From Monoplex corrugatus (taxonomy: Eukaryota > Mollusca > Gastropoda > Littorinimorpha > Ranellidae): 64,000 nucleotides of DNA. How positions within the stretch are numbered: the first letter of the stretch is position 1; every line of letters starts with the position of its first letter. The position numbers and the translations under genes are program-made. Below are positions 9,916 to 21,109 of this stretch, piece by piece. The stretch is from contig JAPXFY010000012.1 in the NCBI GenBank assembly GCA_030674185.1, positions 802,323-866,322 of the forward strand, given 5' to 3'. A model generated the notes under the pieces. That model ran no database searches. It saw only the letters and a program-made list of their open reading frames with translations, and was not told the DNA's origin.

Positions 9916-10795
9916 CTGGATACAGTGACAGACAAGTTGTTGCCATGGAAAAATGTACGTGGCACAAAGGCAGTCTGGATACAGACAACATGTACTATGG
10001 AGATGTCACATGGTAACAAGACAGTCTGAATACAATGACAGACAAGTTGTTGCCATGGAAAGATGTCACCATGGTAACATGACGGTCTGAATACATACAG
10101 ACAAGTTGTTGCCATGGAAGATGTCACCATGTAACAATGACGGTCTGAATACAATGACAGACAAGTTGTTGCCATGGAAAGATGTCACCATGGTAACAGT
10201 GACAGTCTGAATACAATGACAGAGAAGTTGTTGCCATGGAAAGATGTCACCATGGTAACAGTGACAGTCTGAATACAATGACAGAGAAGTTGTTGCCATG
10301 GAAAGATGTCACCATGGTAACAATGACAGTCTGAATCAATGACAGACAAGTTGTTGCCATGGAAAGATGTCACCATGGTAACAATGAGTCTGAATACAAT
10401 GACAGAGAAGTTGTTGCCATGGAAAGATGTAACCATGGTAACAATGACAGTCTGAATACAATGACAGAGAAGTTGTTGCCATGGAAAATGTCACCATGGT
10501 AACAATGACAGTCTGAATACAATGACACAGAAGTTGTTGCCATGGAAAGATGTCACCATGGTAACAATGACAGCCTGAATACAGTGACAGAGAAATTGTT
10601 GCCATGGAAAGATGTCACCATGGTAACAATGACAGCCTGATACAGTGACAGAGAAGTTGTTGCCATGGAAATATGTTGCCATGGAAATATGTCACCATGG
10701 TAATGATGGCAGCCTGAATACAATGACAAACAAGGAGTTGCCATGGAAACAGGTCACCATGGTAACAACAGTCTGAACACGGTAACAGACAACTG
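9916..10795. repeat. 62-bp minisatellite with X-box-like palindromes, about 14 copies
   Basis: Each unit contains GTTGCCATGG, then GTCACCATGGTAAC, then CAGTCTGAATACAATGACAG. The 14-mer fits the RFX/DAF-19 X-box consensus (RYYNYYATRRNRAC) and occurs intact about ten times. On the minus strand each unit also carries the acceptor-like GTCATTGTATTCAG followed by exon-like sequence, so the unit equals the intron end plus the start of the exon at 9722-9915. Confidence 0.9.
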
Positions 10796-10801
10796 AGGAT
10801 T

Positions 10802-10872
10802 TTAACCCCTTGCACCCTCTCACCCTATCCACCAGCTTCCTGTAGGAAGAACGAGGGGGTGAAAGGGTCAAT
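10802..10872. mobile_element. Short TTAA MITE (hairpin), degenerate
   Basis: TTAACCCCTTGCACCCTCTC ... GAGGGGGTGAAAGGGTCAA forms a hairpin of about 70 bp. It is the short form of the family, without the outer arms. The right-hand TTAA has decayed to TCAA. Confidence 0.6.
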
Positions 10873-11052
10873 AGATGGCACCAGAAGATCACAGACACTC
10901 TTCTCCTCTCGTCCTGATTTGTCCACATGTCAATTTTACCTGTTAATCCACAGCAAATTATTAAAACATAATGATGACGTGATATGCGTTGTTTAGACAT
11001 CAACTGCTAACTGAAAAATATCAGACTTCACAATCCATCTTTTCTGACTTAC

Positions 11053-11141
11053 TCAGAAAACACAAGATTTTCTCAACACAGATGACTGTTGTTGCCACAT
11101 GGTCGAAAGAGAACTTGACCATATTCAACAAAAGATATATA
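11053..11141 (-). CDS. Candidate exon, unidentified minus-strand gene
   Basis: Strong donor CTGA|GTAAGTCAG (GT at 11051-11052). The acceptor is TATATGCAG at 11142-11143; an alternative is TATACTTCAG ending at 11163. The single open frame takes in two carried bases and reads IYLLLNMVKFSFDHVATTVI then CVEKILCFL, leaving one base for the next exon. The hydrophobic periodicity suits an alpha-helical repeat protein. The neighbouring array units repeat the alternative acceptor and its first exon bases (TTCAGACATGCATTATCT). Confidence 0.5.
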
Positions 11142-11510
11142 CTGCATATAGATAATGCATGTCTGAAGTATACATACCTACAGATGCACAGATAATGCAT
11201 GTGTGAAATGCACGGATGTACAGATAATACATGTCTGACACGTACAGATAATGCATATGTAAAACACACAGATGCAGGCCTACAGATAATGTATGTCTGA
11301 AATGTGCAGATAATGCATGTCTAAAATGCACAGATGTTTCAGATAATGCATGCCTGAAATATAGAGATGTACAGATAATGCATGCCTGAAATATAGAGAT
11401 GTACAGATAATGCCTGTCTGAAATAAACAGACGTACAGATAAAGCCTGTCTGAAATGCAGAGACGTACAGATAATGTGTATATCAAATGTACGTACAGAT
11501 AATGCACAAA
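11142..11510. repeat. About 32-bp minisatellite, about 11 copies
   Basis: Degenerate units like ACAGATAATGCATGTCTGAA plus ATGCACAGATGT. On the minus strand they contain CATTTCAGACATGC, resembling the acceptor of the adjacent exon. Confidence 0.9.
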
Positions 11511-12212
11511 ACACTTCAACACAGAATCATAAAATAAATTCAACTGACAAAACGAATCTGCTTACTTACATGGTATTCCATTTTCATGCCTTTTTGGGTT
11601 TTGTTTCTTTCAATGCTGCCAGTCTCTTTGATTTAAACTGTGTATATTTCACAAAATTCTAAACATTTAAAAATGAAATTGCATCACGAATTTTCAGAAC
11701 AATGAATGTCACGTCATGAAAAAGATTTAGCGAAAATAATCTTTCTTTTTTTTTTAAACAAAATTCATATATCATTATTAATGCTTTTTAAGAATAATTC
11801 TATACATCATAATGATGATATAAACATGTGAAGTCTGTCCATGTCAGAGTTTGTGATAATCAATAATTATGACAACATGGCTTCCTTCCATCTTGATGTG
11901 AAAACAATGACAGCAGAACCAACGTGTGTTGTCAACATGCAAACCATACCAGCGGCAAACAAACAGCGCCACCACTCAGGTCTGTAAGAAAACGTGAACA
12001 GCAACAAACAGAGAACGCGTCATCAACACCAACAGTCAAAAGGTCAAAGTGGAATCATATTAGGTCAAAGTGGAATCATCGATACGTCAACACCGTGTGC
12101 GGACATGAAGTCACCTAACTAAACGCACAGCGTGTCTCCAGTCCTGTCAGCACTCATGGCCAATAACAAAGACAATTTTCCTTCCACTCTCTTCACTGTC
12201 GTCACTTAAAAG
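11511..12212. other. AT-rich spacer, nothing recognised
   Basis: Intron-like AT-rich sequence. Only a short direct repeat (TCAAAGTGGAATCAT at about 12043 and 12065) stands out. Confidence 0.5.
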
Positions 12213-12760
12213 CCCATGCACTAGCACAGACCCATATCAGGGCTATAACTACCTCAAATTGTACACAATACCTCAATGGGGGGAAAAAAACGGAAAAGAA
12301 AATGTAAGTACATGTATCAGAGCTTTTGTGCACATAATTTAAAAATATATCCCTGGTGCTGACCATTCCACCCAAATTATCACCAAGGGGTTGAAAAAAC
12401 AAACGTCAATACAAATGTAGCTAAGGGCACTACAATATGCATAAACACTGGCTTAAAGTATCTGTTCCTGCACATTACATTTCCTTAGAACCAAAATGTG
12501 CTTGACACATGTACCCAATTATCAATTCTAAGAGAAAGTATGAAAGACTTTATCAAACACATACAGGTGAATGGACCAGCAAGGCAGAAAATGACAGGAA
12601 GAAATGACAGAAAGCAAAGGAGCAAAGCAGAAACAAAGAGAGTGACAGAAAAGATGAAATTTCTAGCACAGAATTTCCTGAAAGTGAGGATACCATTTAT
12701 ACCAAAATGTCAGAACAGACAACAGAGTTGGAACGATCTTTACAGTAAAATCTCCCCAAG
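12213..12760. mobile_element. Dispersed repeat family R, copy 1
   Basis: It matches 41460-42000 along its length: CATATCAGGGCTATAAC at one end, CATGTACCCAATTATCAAT in the middle, GACAGAAAGCAA and TTTCTAGCACAGA near the other. It is probably the 3' part of an unclassified interspersed element (minus orientation, since the related piece at 41280-41345 ends in TTG repeats). No coding capacity seen. Confidence 0.6.
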
Positions 12761-12986
12761 AACACCATAGTTCTTTTTGACATCTTAAAATGCTACACAT
12801 ACACTTACTTTGGCATTTTTGTATGACTAGTAAAATAATACATAATAAATAATCAATATTCGGGGACACTTTTTTGGCCTAAATGTGGTTACCAAAATAA
12901 AACTTGTGGAAATGGTAGCACGTATACACACACACACAAATCATGGGCCGACAATTGCACTGAACTGCATTCTCTCTGAGATAAGA

Positions 12987-13134
12987 ATAACCCTTTGACT
13001 CCAGCACTCTGTCCAACAACTGCAAAAGCTTAACCCTTTGGCTCCCTCTCCCAGTTAAAAGATTAAGTTTTTGCTTTGTCAGCATGTTGGCAATGCAGGA
13101 TGCTGGTAGACAGGGTACGGGAGTCAAAGATTTA
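12987..13134. mobile_element. TTAA MITE family, degenerate composite copy
   Basis: Arms AACCCTTTGACTCCAGCAC and GGTACGGGAGTCAAAGA enclose an inner TTAACCCTTTGGCTCCCTC segment. It is in the orientation opposite to 29686-29878. Terminal TTAA sites have decayed. It lies 9 bp from the exon at 13144. Confidence 0.6.
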
Positions 13135-13143
13135 TGCAAATAC

Positions 13144-13187
13144 CAGGATGATGGCGTTAGTTTTTCAGTGACAAGAATGAGAACACA
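13144..13187 (-). CDS. Candidate exon, unidentified minus-strand gene
   Basis: The acceptor AAAACCGTTCAG (AG at 13188-13189) and donor CCTG|GTATTTGC bracket 44 bases. One frame is open: phase 0 entering, two bases leaving, reading CVLILVTEKLTPSS. Entry phase fits the exon at 15657-15678. The 43-bp array starts at this acceptor, and every unit carries the acceptor plus TGTGTT from the exon start. Confidence 0.45.
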
Positions 13188-14625
13188 CTGAACGGTTTTG
13201 TCAGTACCAGTAACATGACCAAAAACACAATGAACGGTTTTGTCAGTACCAGTAACATGACCAAAAACACACACAGAACGGTTTTGTCAGTACCAGTAAC
13301 ATGACCAAAAACACACACTGAACGGTTTTGTCAGTACCAGTAACATGACCAAAAACACAATGAACGGTTTTGTCAGTACCAGTAACATGACCAAAAACAC
13401 ACACAGAACGGTTTTGTCAGTACCAGTAACATGACCAAAAACACAATGAACGGTTTTGTCAGTACCAGTAACATGACCAAAAACACAATGAACGGTTTTG
13501 TCAGTACCAGTAACATGACCAAAAACACACACAGAACGGTTTTGTCAGTACCAGTAACATGACCAAAAACACACAATGAACGGTTTTGTCAGTACCAGTA
13601 ACATGACCAAAAACACACAATGAACGGTTTTGTCAGTACCAGTAACATGACCAAAAACACAATGAACGGTTTTGTCAGTACCGGTAACATGACCAAAAAC
13701 ACAATGAACGGTTTTGTCAGTACCAGTAACATGACCAAAAACACAATGAACGGTTTTGTCAGTACCAGTAACATGACCAAAAACACACAATGAACGGTTT
13801 TGTCAGTACCAGTAACATGACCAAAAACACAATGAACGGTTTTGTCAGTACCAGTAACATGACCAAAAACACACAATGAACGGTTTTGTCAGTACCAGTA
13901 ACATGACCAAAAACACACAATGAACGGTTTTGTCAGTACCAGTAACATGACCAAAAACACACAATGAACGGTTTTGTCAGTACCAGTAACATGACCAAAC
14001 ACACACAGAATGGTTTTGTCAGTACCAGTAACATGACCAAAAACACACAATGAACGGTTTTGTCAGTACCAGTAAGATGACCAAAAACACAATATACGGT
14101 TTTGTCAGTACCAGTAACATGACCAAAAACACACAATGAACGGTTTTGTCAGTACCAGTAACATGACCAAAAACACAATGAATGGTTTTGTCAGTACCAG
14201 TAACATGACCAAAAACACAATGAACGGTTTTGTCAGTACCAGTAACATGACCAAAAACACACAATGAACGGTTTTGTCAGTACCAGTAACATGACCAAAA
14301 ACACACACAGAATGGTTTTGTCAGTACCAGTAACATGACCAAAAACACAATGAACGGTTTTGTCAGTACCAGTAACATGACCAAAAACACACACAGAATG
14401 GTTTTGTCAGTACCAGTAACATGACCAAAAACACAATGAATGGTTTTGTCAGTACCAGTAACATGACCAAAAACACAATGAAAGGTTTTGTCAGTACCAG
14501 TAACATGACCAAAACACACACAGAATGGTTTTGTCAGTACCAGTAACATGACCAAAAACACACAATGAACGGTTTTGTCAGTACCAGTAACATGACCAAA
14601 AACACACAATGAACGGTTTTGTTAC
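13188..14625. repeat. 43-44-bp minisatellite, about 33 copies
   Basis: The unit is AACGGTTTTGTCAGTACCAG then TAACATGACCAAAAACACA, with a CA-length variant. On the minus strand each unit contains the acceptor-like GACAAAACCGTTCAG or CATT variant followed by TGTGTT, as at the exon edge 13187. Copies are very similar. Confidence 0.95.
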
Positions 14626-14689
14626 ATGTCCACAAGACATACAAATAACAATCTCTGCAATACTCGCCATCTTCCTTTCACATCATTGA

Positions 14690-15235
14690 TGCCAACATTG
14701 GTCGCCTCAAATCAACACTTGATGAATGGTCAGCCACACACACCTCAAATTTACACCTGATCTATGGCAAGTCAAACTCGCCTCAAATTAACACGTGATC
14801 TATGACATTCACACTCACCTCAAATTAACACCTGATGAATGTTCAGTCACACACACCTCAAATTAACACCTGATGTATGATACTCACACTCACCTCAAAT
14901 TAACACCTGATGAATGTTCAGTCACACACACACCTCAAATTAACACCTGATGTATGATACTTACACTCACCTCAAATTAATACCTGATGAAAGGTCGGTT
15001 ACAAACACCTCAAATTAACACCTGATGAATGATCGGTTGCTAACACCTCAAATTAACACCTGATGAAAGGTCGGTCACACACACCTCAAATTAACACCTG
15101 ATGAATGATCGGTTACAAACACCTCAAATTAACACCTGACCTAGAGTCACGCACACCTTAAATTAACACCTCATCTACAGTCGGTCACACACACTTCAAA
15201 TTAACACCTGATCTGTTATCACACACACCTCAGAC
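14690..15235. repeat. About 55-bp minisatellite, about 10 copies
   Basis: Units centre on CCTCAAATTAACACCTGATG followed by variable AATG..TCGGTCACACACA. No exon is visible at its edges. Confidence 0.9.
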
Positions 15236-15239
15236 CACA

Positions 15240-15640
15240 GACAAGAACAGGACACAGACACATGAAATGACCAGAGCAAGCAGAAGCCCTGACCAGGTGT
15301 ATAAGGACAGGTAGATATAGGAGACAGACGCAGAAAATGACCCAAACAAGAAAAAGTGCCGACCAAGGTGACTAAGGACAGGTAAGTACAGGATACAGAC
15401 TGACACAATGACCACAACCGATCAAAGCCCTGACCATGTGGGTAAGGACGCGTTAGTACATGGAGCAGACATACAATGACTGGAACTAGCAGAAGCTTTG
15501 ACCTGGTGTGTGAGGACAGGTAAGCATGGGTAAGAGACACATGAAATGACAGGAACAAGAGACAGCGCTGACCATGGTGTGTGAGGACAGGTAAGTACAG
15601 GAAACAAGACCCAAGGTGAGTGAAGACAGAATGACCAGTG
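15240..15640. repeat. About 61-70-bp degenerate minisatellite, 6 copies
   Basis: Units contain GGACAGGTAAGTACAGG, GACACATGAAATGAC and AGCCCTGACCA. The plus-strand CAGGTAAGTA looks like a 5' splice site but is on the strand opposite to the surrounding gene. It abuts the micro-exon at 15657. Confidence 0.85.
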
Positions 15641-15656
15641 TGGTGTCGCAGATTAC

Positions 15657-15678
15657 CTGGCTCCTACTTCGTTGTCTC
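15657..15678 (-). CDS. Candidate 22-nt micro-exon, unidentified minus-strand gene
   Basis: Acceptor TTTTTATTGTGTCCAG and donor CCAG|GTAATC enclose 22 bases. With two bases carried in from 15931-15978 it reads R-RQRSRSQ and ends in phase 0, as the exon at 13144 requires. A 38-nt version using the upstream TTTTCAG is possible. The size makes the call weak, but both phases fit. Confidence 0.35.
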
Positions 15679-15930
15679 CTGGACACAATAAAAACTGAAA
15701 ACTGATTTGACTGTCTACCTGGACAGGCTCATTTCACATCACAACGACAACTGTGAACCAAAAAGTCTTCATGCCTCTGTCAAGGGCAAATGGGTCACGC
15801 CATCACATCAACACAAAATGTTAAAACAGCCGTTTATCTGTTGACCACAATGCACTGTCCTGGTGCGCTGTGGCTTAAACATCAAATCTGACCATTTGCC
15901 ATGGTTGTCAGGAATCCGTGATTCACTGAC

Positions 15931-15978
15931 CTTAGCGTCCTTGTCAGAACTTGCAACACAGAAAGTTCAACATGCTTC
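15931..15978 (-). CDS. Candidate exon, unidentified minus-strand gene
   Basis: Acceptor GCATTCATGCAG (AG at 15979-15980) and donor CTAAG|GTCAGTGA enclose 48 bases. Two frames have stops. The third takes in two bases and reads KHVELSVLQVLTRTL plus two leftover bases, which looks like an amphipathic helix. Entry phase matches 17915-17992 and exit phase matches 15657-15678. The array on its right repeats ACATGCAG plus GAAGCATGTTG, i.e. the acceptor with the first 11 exon bases. Confidence 0.5.
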
Positions 15979-16555
15979 CTGCATGAATGCTTCACATAAC
16001 ACAAAATTCACACACGCTTCCTGCATGTAGGCCTGGTATAATACAAAATAAAAGATGCTTTCTGCATGTTATCACGCCTGGTATAACAAAAAAAATACAA
16101 CATGCTTCCTGCATGTTCTCCTGGTATAACACTAAACAAAAAAATAAAATATGCTTCCTGCATGTTATCACGCCTGGTATAACAGAAATAACACATGCTT
16201 CCTGCATATTCTCATCCATGGTAAAACATACAAACGAAGGATGCTTCCCGCACATACGCCTGGTATAACACAAATTAAAAGATGCTTTCTGCACGTTTCT
16301 CATAGACGTATAACACATGAATTAAAATGAAAAGCCACTGTCTGCATGTTCTCATTGATGTAAAACACACAAATTAAAATCAAAAGACACTGCATGTTCT
16401 CATGCCTGGTAAAACACACAAATTAAAATCAAAAGACACTGCATGTTCTCATGCCTGGTAAAACACACAAATTAAAATCAAAAGACACTGCATGTTCTCA
16501 TGCCTGGTATAACACACAAATTAAAATAAAAAAATGCCTCCTGCATTTTCCTTCA
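15979..16555. repeat. About 45-60-bp minisatellite, about 11 copies
   Basis: Units contain GCTTCCTGCATGTTMTC, CCTGGTATAACACA and an A-rich part. Left units contain the acceptor and first bases of the exon at 15931-15978 (minus ATGCAGGAAGCAT). Right units have lost this and read CACTGCATGTTCTCATGCC. Confidence 0.9.
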
Positions 16556-16719
16556 TCTTCCCAACCTAAACCGAGGAAAGTGAAGATGACCGCTCTCCTT
16601 GCCTGACGCAACATCACCACCTCACATCAACATCAACATCAACTACAACCTGTCCGTCCGACTGGCACTGACCCATCTGCCAGGCATAATCTGTCTACCT
16701 GACCGAGCATCAAGTATCC

Positions 16720-16860
16720 CCCCCCCCAACACACACACACACAAAAACACACACACAGCACCACTGACTCTACTAGACCAACCACCTAGTCCACACACAC
16801 ACACACACACACACCACACACACACAAACACACCACACACACACCCCTCACACACACAGC
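16720..16860. repeat. CA-rich simple repeat
   Basis: Interrupted (CA)n with a duplicated ACTCTACYAGACCAACCA motif at about 16767 and 16870. Confidence 0.85.
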
Positions 16861-17044
16861 ACCACCAACTCTACCAGACCAACCATCCAGCCAACACACA
16901 AAACAAAGTGTCTAGCTGACAGAGCCTCACAACACATACACAGGTGGTCATCTGACTATGTACAGTGATATCAACACGGACACCACATCACTGTGGGATC
17001 TGTCTGACAAGCCAGTTCTGGATTCTTAACACGAAAACCACTGC

Positions 17045-17914
17045 TGCCAAGCCGGTCACAAGGACAAGGTGGTCATCTCACAAACACAGAAAACACATCT
17101 TTTCCAACCAGTAACAACGTGGCACCTAACCCAGAAAACACATCTGTCTGACCAAGCCAGGTCAACAAGGACAAGGTGGTCATCTCTTTACAAACCACAG
17201 AAACAACTGTCTGACCAAGCCAGTCACAAGACAAGTGTCATTCTTTACAAACACAGAAACACATCTGTTGACCAAGCCAGGTCATCAAGGACAAGGTGGT
17301 CATCTCTTTACAAACCACAGAAAACACATCTGTCTGACCAAGCCAGGTCAACAAGGACAAGGTGGTCATCTCTTTACAAACCACAGAAACATCGTGACCA
17401 AGCAGTCATCAAGACAGGTGTCATGTCTTACAAACCACAGAAAAACATCGTCGACAAGCCAGGTCAACAAGGACAAGGTGGTCATCTCTTTACAAACCAC
17501 AGAAAACACATCTGTTGACAAGCCAGGTCATCAAGAAAAGGGTGGCATCTGCTTTACAACCACAGAAAACACATCTGTCTGACAAGCAGGTCATCAAGAC
17601 AGTGGTCATCCTTTACAAACCACAGAAAACACATCTGTCTGACCAAGCCAGGTCAACAAGGACAAGGTGGTCATCTCTTACAACACAGAAACACATCTGT
17701 CTGACCAAGCCAGGTCAACGGGACAAGGTGGTCATCTCTTTAAAACACAGAAAAGATCTGTCTGACCAAGCCAGTCACAAACAAGTGCTCTGTAAACCAC
17801 AGAAACACATTGTCTGACCAAGCAGTCAACAAGAGTGGTCATCTCTTTACAAACCACAGAAAACACATCTGTCTGACCAAGCCAGGTCAACAAGGACAGT
17901 GGTCATCTCTTTAC
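17045..17914. repeat. 66-bp minisatellite, about 13 copies
   Basis: Units read AAAACACATCTGTCTGACCA, AGCCAGGTCAACAAGGACAA, GGTGGTCATCTCTTTACAAA. Many copies have single-base losses. Its right end merges into the exon at 17915-17992, so units contain the exon's last bases and donor (TTTCTGTGGTTTGTAAAGAG on the minus strand). Confidence 0.9.
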
Positions 17915-17992
17915 AAACCACAGAAAACAGATTGCTGGTCTGTACTGAACCCAACAGTAACAACAATGAGGACACCAGTTTGTCCTATCTGA
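17915..17992 (-). CDS. Candidate exon, unidentified minus-strand gene
   Basis: A good acceptor (ATTATTGTTTTGTTTGTACAG, AG at 17993-17994) and donor GGTTT|GTAAAGAG enclose 78 bases. The frame entered with two carried bases reads QIGQTGVLIVVTVGFSTDQQ then SVFCG and leaves two bases, matching 15931-15978. A second frame is also open (cysteine/tryptophan-rich, less plausible). It sits between two arrays: the left one contains its donor end, and the right one resembles its acceptor (TTTGTTTGTCAGAC). Confidence 0.45.
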
Positions 17993-20945
17993 CTGTACAA
18001 ACAAAACAATAATATACACTGTCTGACAACAAAGCCATGTCTACAACAATGACAATTTACATTGTCTGACAACACAAGAAATTACATTGTCTGACAAATA
18101 CAACATTCTACATTTCTGACAAACCAAATGACAATTTACATTGCCTGACAAACAACATTCTCATTGTCTGACAAACAAATGACATTACATGTCTGACAAT
18201 AATGACAATTCACATTGTCTGACAACAATGACAATTACATTGTCTGACAAACAATGACAATTTACATTGTCTGACACCAACAACATTCTACATGTCTGAC
18301 AAACAACATTCTACATTGTCTGACACAAACATCTACAATTGTCTGACAAACACACATTCTCACATTGTCTGACCAACAGTCTACATTGTCTGACAAACAG
18401 TCAACATGTCTGACAACACAGTCTACATTGTCTGACAAACAACATTTACATTGTCTGACAAACAGTCTACATTGTCTGACAAACAACATTCTACATTGTC
18501 TGACAAACAGCTACATTGTCTGACAAACAAACAAATTACATTGTCTGACAAACAAAACAATTACATTGTCTGACAACAACAGTCTACATTGTCTGACAAA
18601 CAAATTACATGTCTGACAAACAGTCTACATTGTCTGACAAACAAATACAATTTACATTGTCTGACAAACAAACAAATTACATTGTCTGACAAACATAAAT
18701 TACATGTCTGACAAACAACAAATAACATCTGTCTGACAAACAAACAAAGACAGTCTCACATTGTCTGACAAACAAACAAATACATTGTCTGACAAACAAC
18801 AATTACATGTCTGACAAACAAACAATGACATCTGTCTGACAAACAAACAAATGACAGTCCACATTGTCTGACAAACAAACAACATTGACATTGTCTGACA
18901 AACAAATACATGTCTGACAAACATGACACTTGTCTGACAAACAAACAAATGACAGTCATTGTCTGACAAACAAACAAATGACATTGTCTGACAAACAACA
19001 AACATTGTCTGACAAACAAAAAATGACATTGTCTGACAAACAAACAAATGACTCTTGTCTGACAAACAAACAAATACATTGTCTGACAAACAAACAAATG
19101 ACATTGTCTGACAAACAAACAAATGACACATTGTCTGACAAACAAACAAATGACATGTCTGACAAACAAACAAATGACAGTCACATTGTTGACAAACAAA
19201 CAAATGACATTGTCTGACAACAAACAAATGACAGTCTACACTGTCTGACAAACAAACAAATGACACTGTCTGACAAACAAACAAATGACAGTCACATTGT
19301 CTGACAAACAAACAAATGACATTGTCTGACAAACAAACAAATGACAGTCACTTTACAAACAACAAATACATGTCTGACAAACAAACAAATGACAGTCCAC
19401 ATTGTCTGAAAAAATGACATGTCATACAAACAAACAAATGACAGTCACATGTCTGACAAACAAACAAATGACAGTCACACTGTCTGACAAACAAACAAAT
19501 GACAGTCTGACAAACAACAAATGACATCACTTGTCTGACAACAAACAAATACAAATGTCTGACAAACAAACAAATGACAGTCTACACTGTCTGACACACC
19601 AACACATGTCTGACAAACAACAAATGACAGTCCTACATTGTCTGACAAACAAACAAATGACAGTCTACACTGTCTGACAAACAAACAAATGACAGTCCAC
19701 ATTGTCTGACAAACAAACAAATGACAGTCTACATTGTCTGACAAACAAACAAATGACAGTCTACACTGTCTGACAAACAAAAAAATGACATTGACTGACA
19801 AACAAACAAATGACAGTCCACATTGTCTGACAAACAAACAAATGACAGTCTACATTGTCTGACAAACAAACAAATGACAGTCTACATTGTCTGACAAACA
19901 AACAAATGACAGTCCACACTGTCTGACAAACAAACAAATGACAGTCCACATTGTCTGACAAACAAACAAATGACAGTCCACATTGTCTGACAAACAAACA
20001 AATGACAGTCCACACTGTCTGACAAACAAACAAATGACAGTCTACACTGTCTGACAAACAAACAAATGACATTGTCTGACAAACAAACAAATGACAGTCC
20101 ACACTGTCTGACAAACAAACAAATGACAGTCTACACTGTCTGACAAACAAACAAATGACAGTCAACATTGTCTGACAAACAAACAAATGACATTGTCTGA
20201 CAAACAAACAAATGACAGTCAACATTGTCTGACAAACAAACAAATGACAGTCTACACTGTCTGACAAACAAACAAATGACAGTCCACACTGTCTGACAAA
20301 CAAACAAATGACAGTCTACACTGTCTGACAAACAAACAAATGACAGTCTACACTGTCTGACAAACAAACAAATGACAGTCCACACTGTCTGACAAACAAA
20401 CAAATGACAGTCTACATTGTCTGACAAACAAACAAATGACATTGTCTGACAAACAAACAAATGACAGTCCACATTGTCTGACAAACAAACAAATGACAGT
20501 CCACACTGTCTGACAAACAAACAAATGACATTGTCTGACAAACAAACAAATGACAGTCCACACTGTCTGACAAACAAACAAATGACAGTCCACACTGTCT
20601 GACAAACAAACAAATGACACTGTCTGACAAACAAACAAATGACAGTCCACACTGTCTGACAAACAAACAAATGACAGTCTACACTGTCTGACAAACAAAC
20701 AAATGACAGTCCACATTGTCTGACAAACAAACAAATGACAGTCCACATTGTCTGACAAACAAACAAATGACAGTCTACACTGTCTGACAAACAAACAAAT
20801 GACAGTCTACACTGTCTGACAAACAAACAAATGACAGTCCACACTGTCTGACAAACAAACAAATGACAGTCAACACTGTCTGACAAACAAACAAATGACA
20901 GTCCACACTGTCTGACAAACAAACAAATGACAGTCCACATTGTCT
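17993..20945. repeat. 25/32-bp minisatellite, about 100 copies
   Basis: The unit is CATTGTCTGACAAACAAACA plus AATGACAGTCYA; a short form lacks ACAGTCYA. The right half (19650-20945) is almost perfect. The left half (18000-19600) has many single-base deletions. Long minus-strand open frames here (such as LFVCQT repeats) are by-products of the period. Confidence 0.95.
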
Positions 20946-21109
20946 AATGCCACAAAGGGCTATAAGCCTTTCATCCCCCTCAGGACAGAAGCCTACAGCT
21001 GATCAATGGACGGTGCGCTGTCAATGGCTTAAAACTCCATCCACTAAAACACCAAACACAAACTGGGGCGTGCTGACCCCCCCCCCCCCTTCCATGAGTA
21101 TCTCCAACA

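Noticed and set aside
13188..14625. CRISPR array
   Set aside because: Units are head-to-tail with no unique spacers, no cas genes, and the DNA is eukaryotic. The same applies to all other arrays.
15240..15640. Plus-strand exons with CAG|GTAAGTA donors
   Set aside because: The motif is part of a tandem unit. No open, acceptor-bounded exon precedes it and the local gene is on the other strand.
16964..17024. Exon reading GLSDRSHSDVVSVLISLY (minus)
   Set aside because: It lies in a degenerate edge unit of the 66-bp array and has no good donor.
17993..20945. Long minus-strand open frames of LFVCQT-type repeats as a protein
   Set aside because: Frames switch between units, there is no promoter or start context, and the period alone keeps them open.
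20975..21050. Exon after TTTGGTGTTTTAG (minus), frame GWSFKPLTAHRPLIS
   Set aside because: No adequate donor before the stop, and its phase does not fit the next exon.
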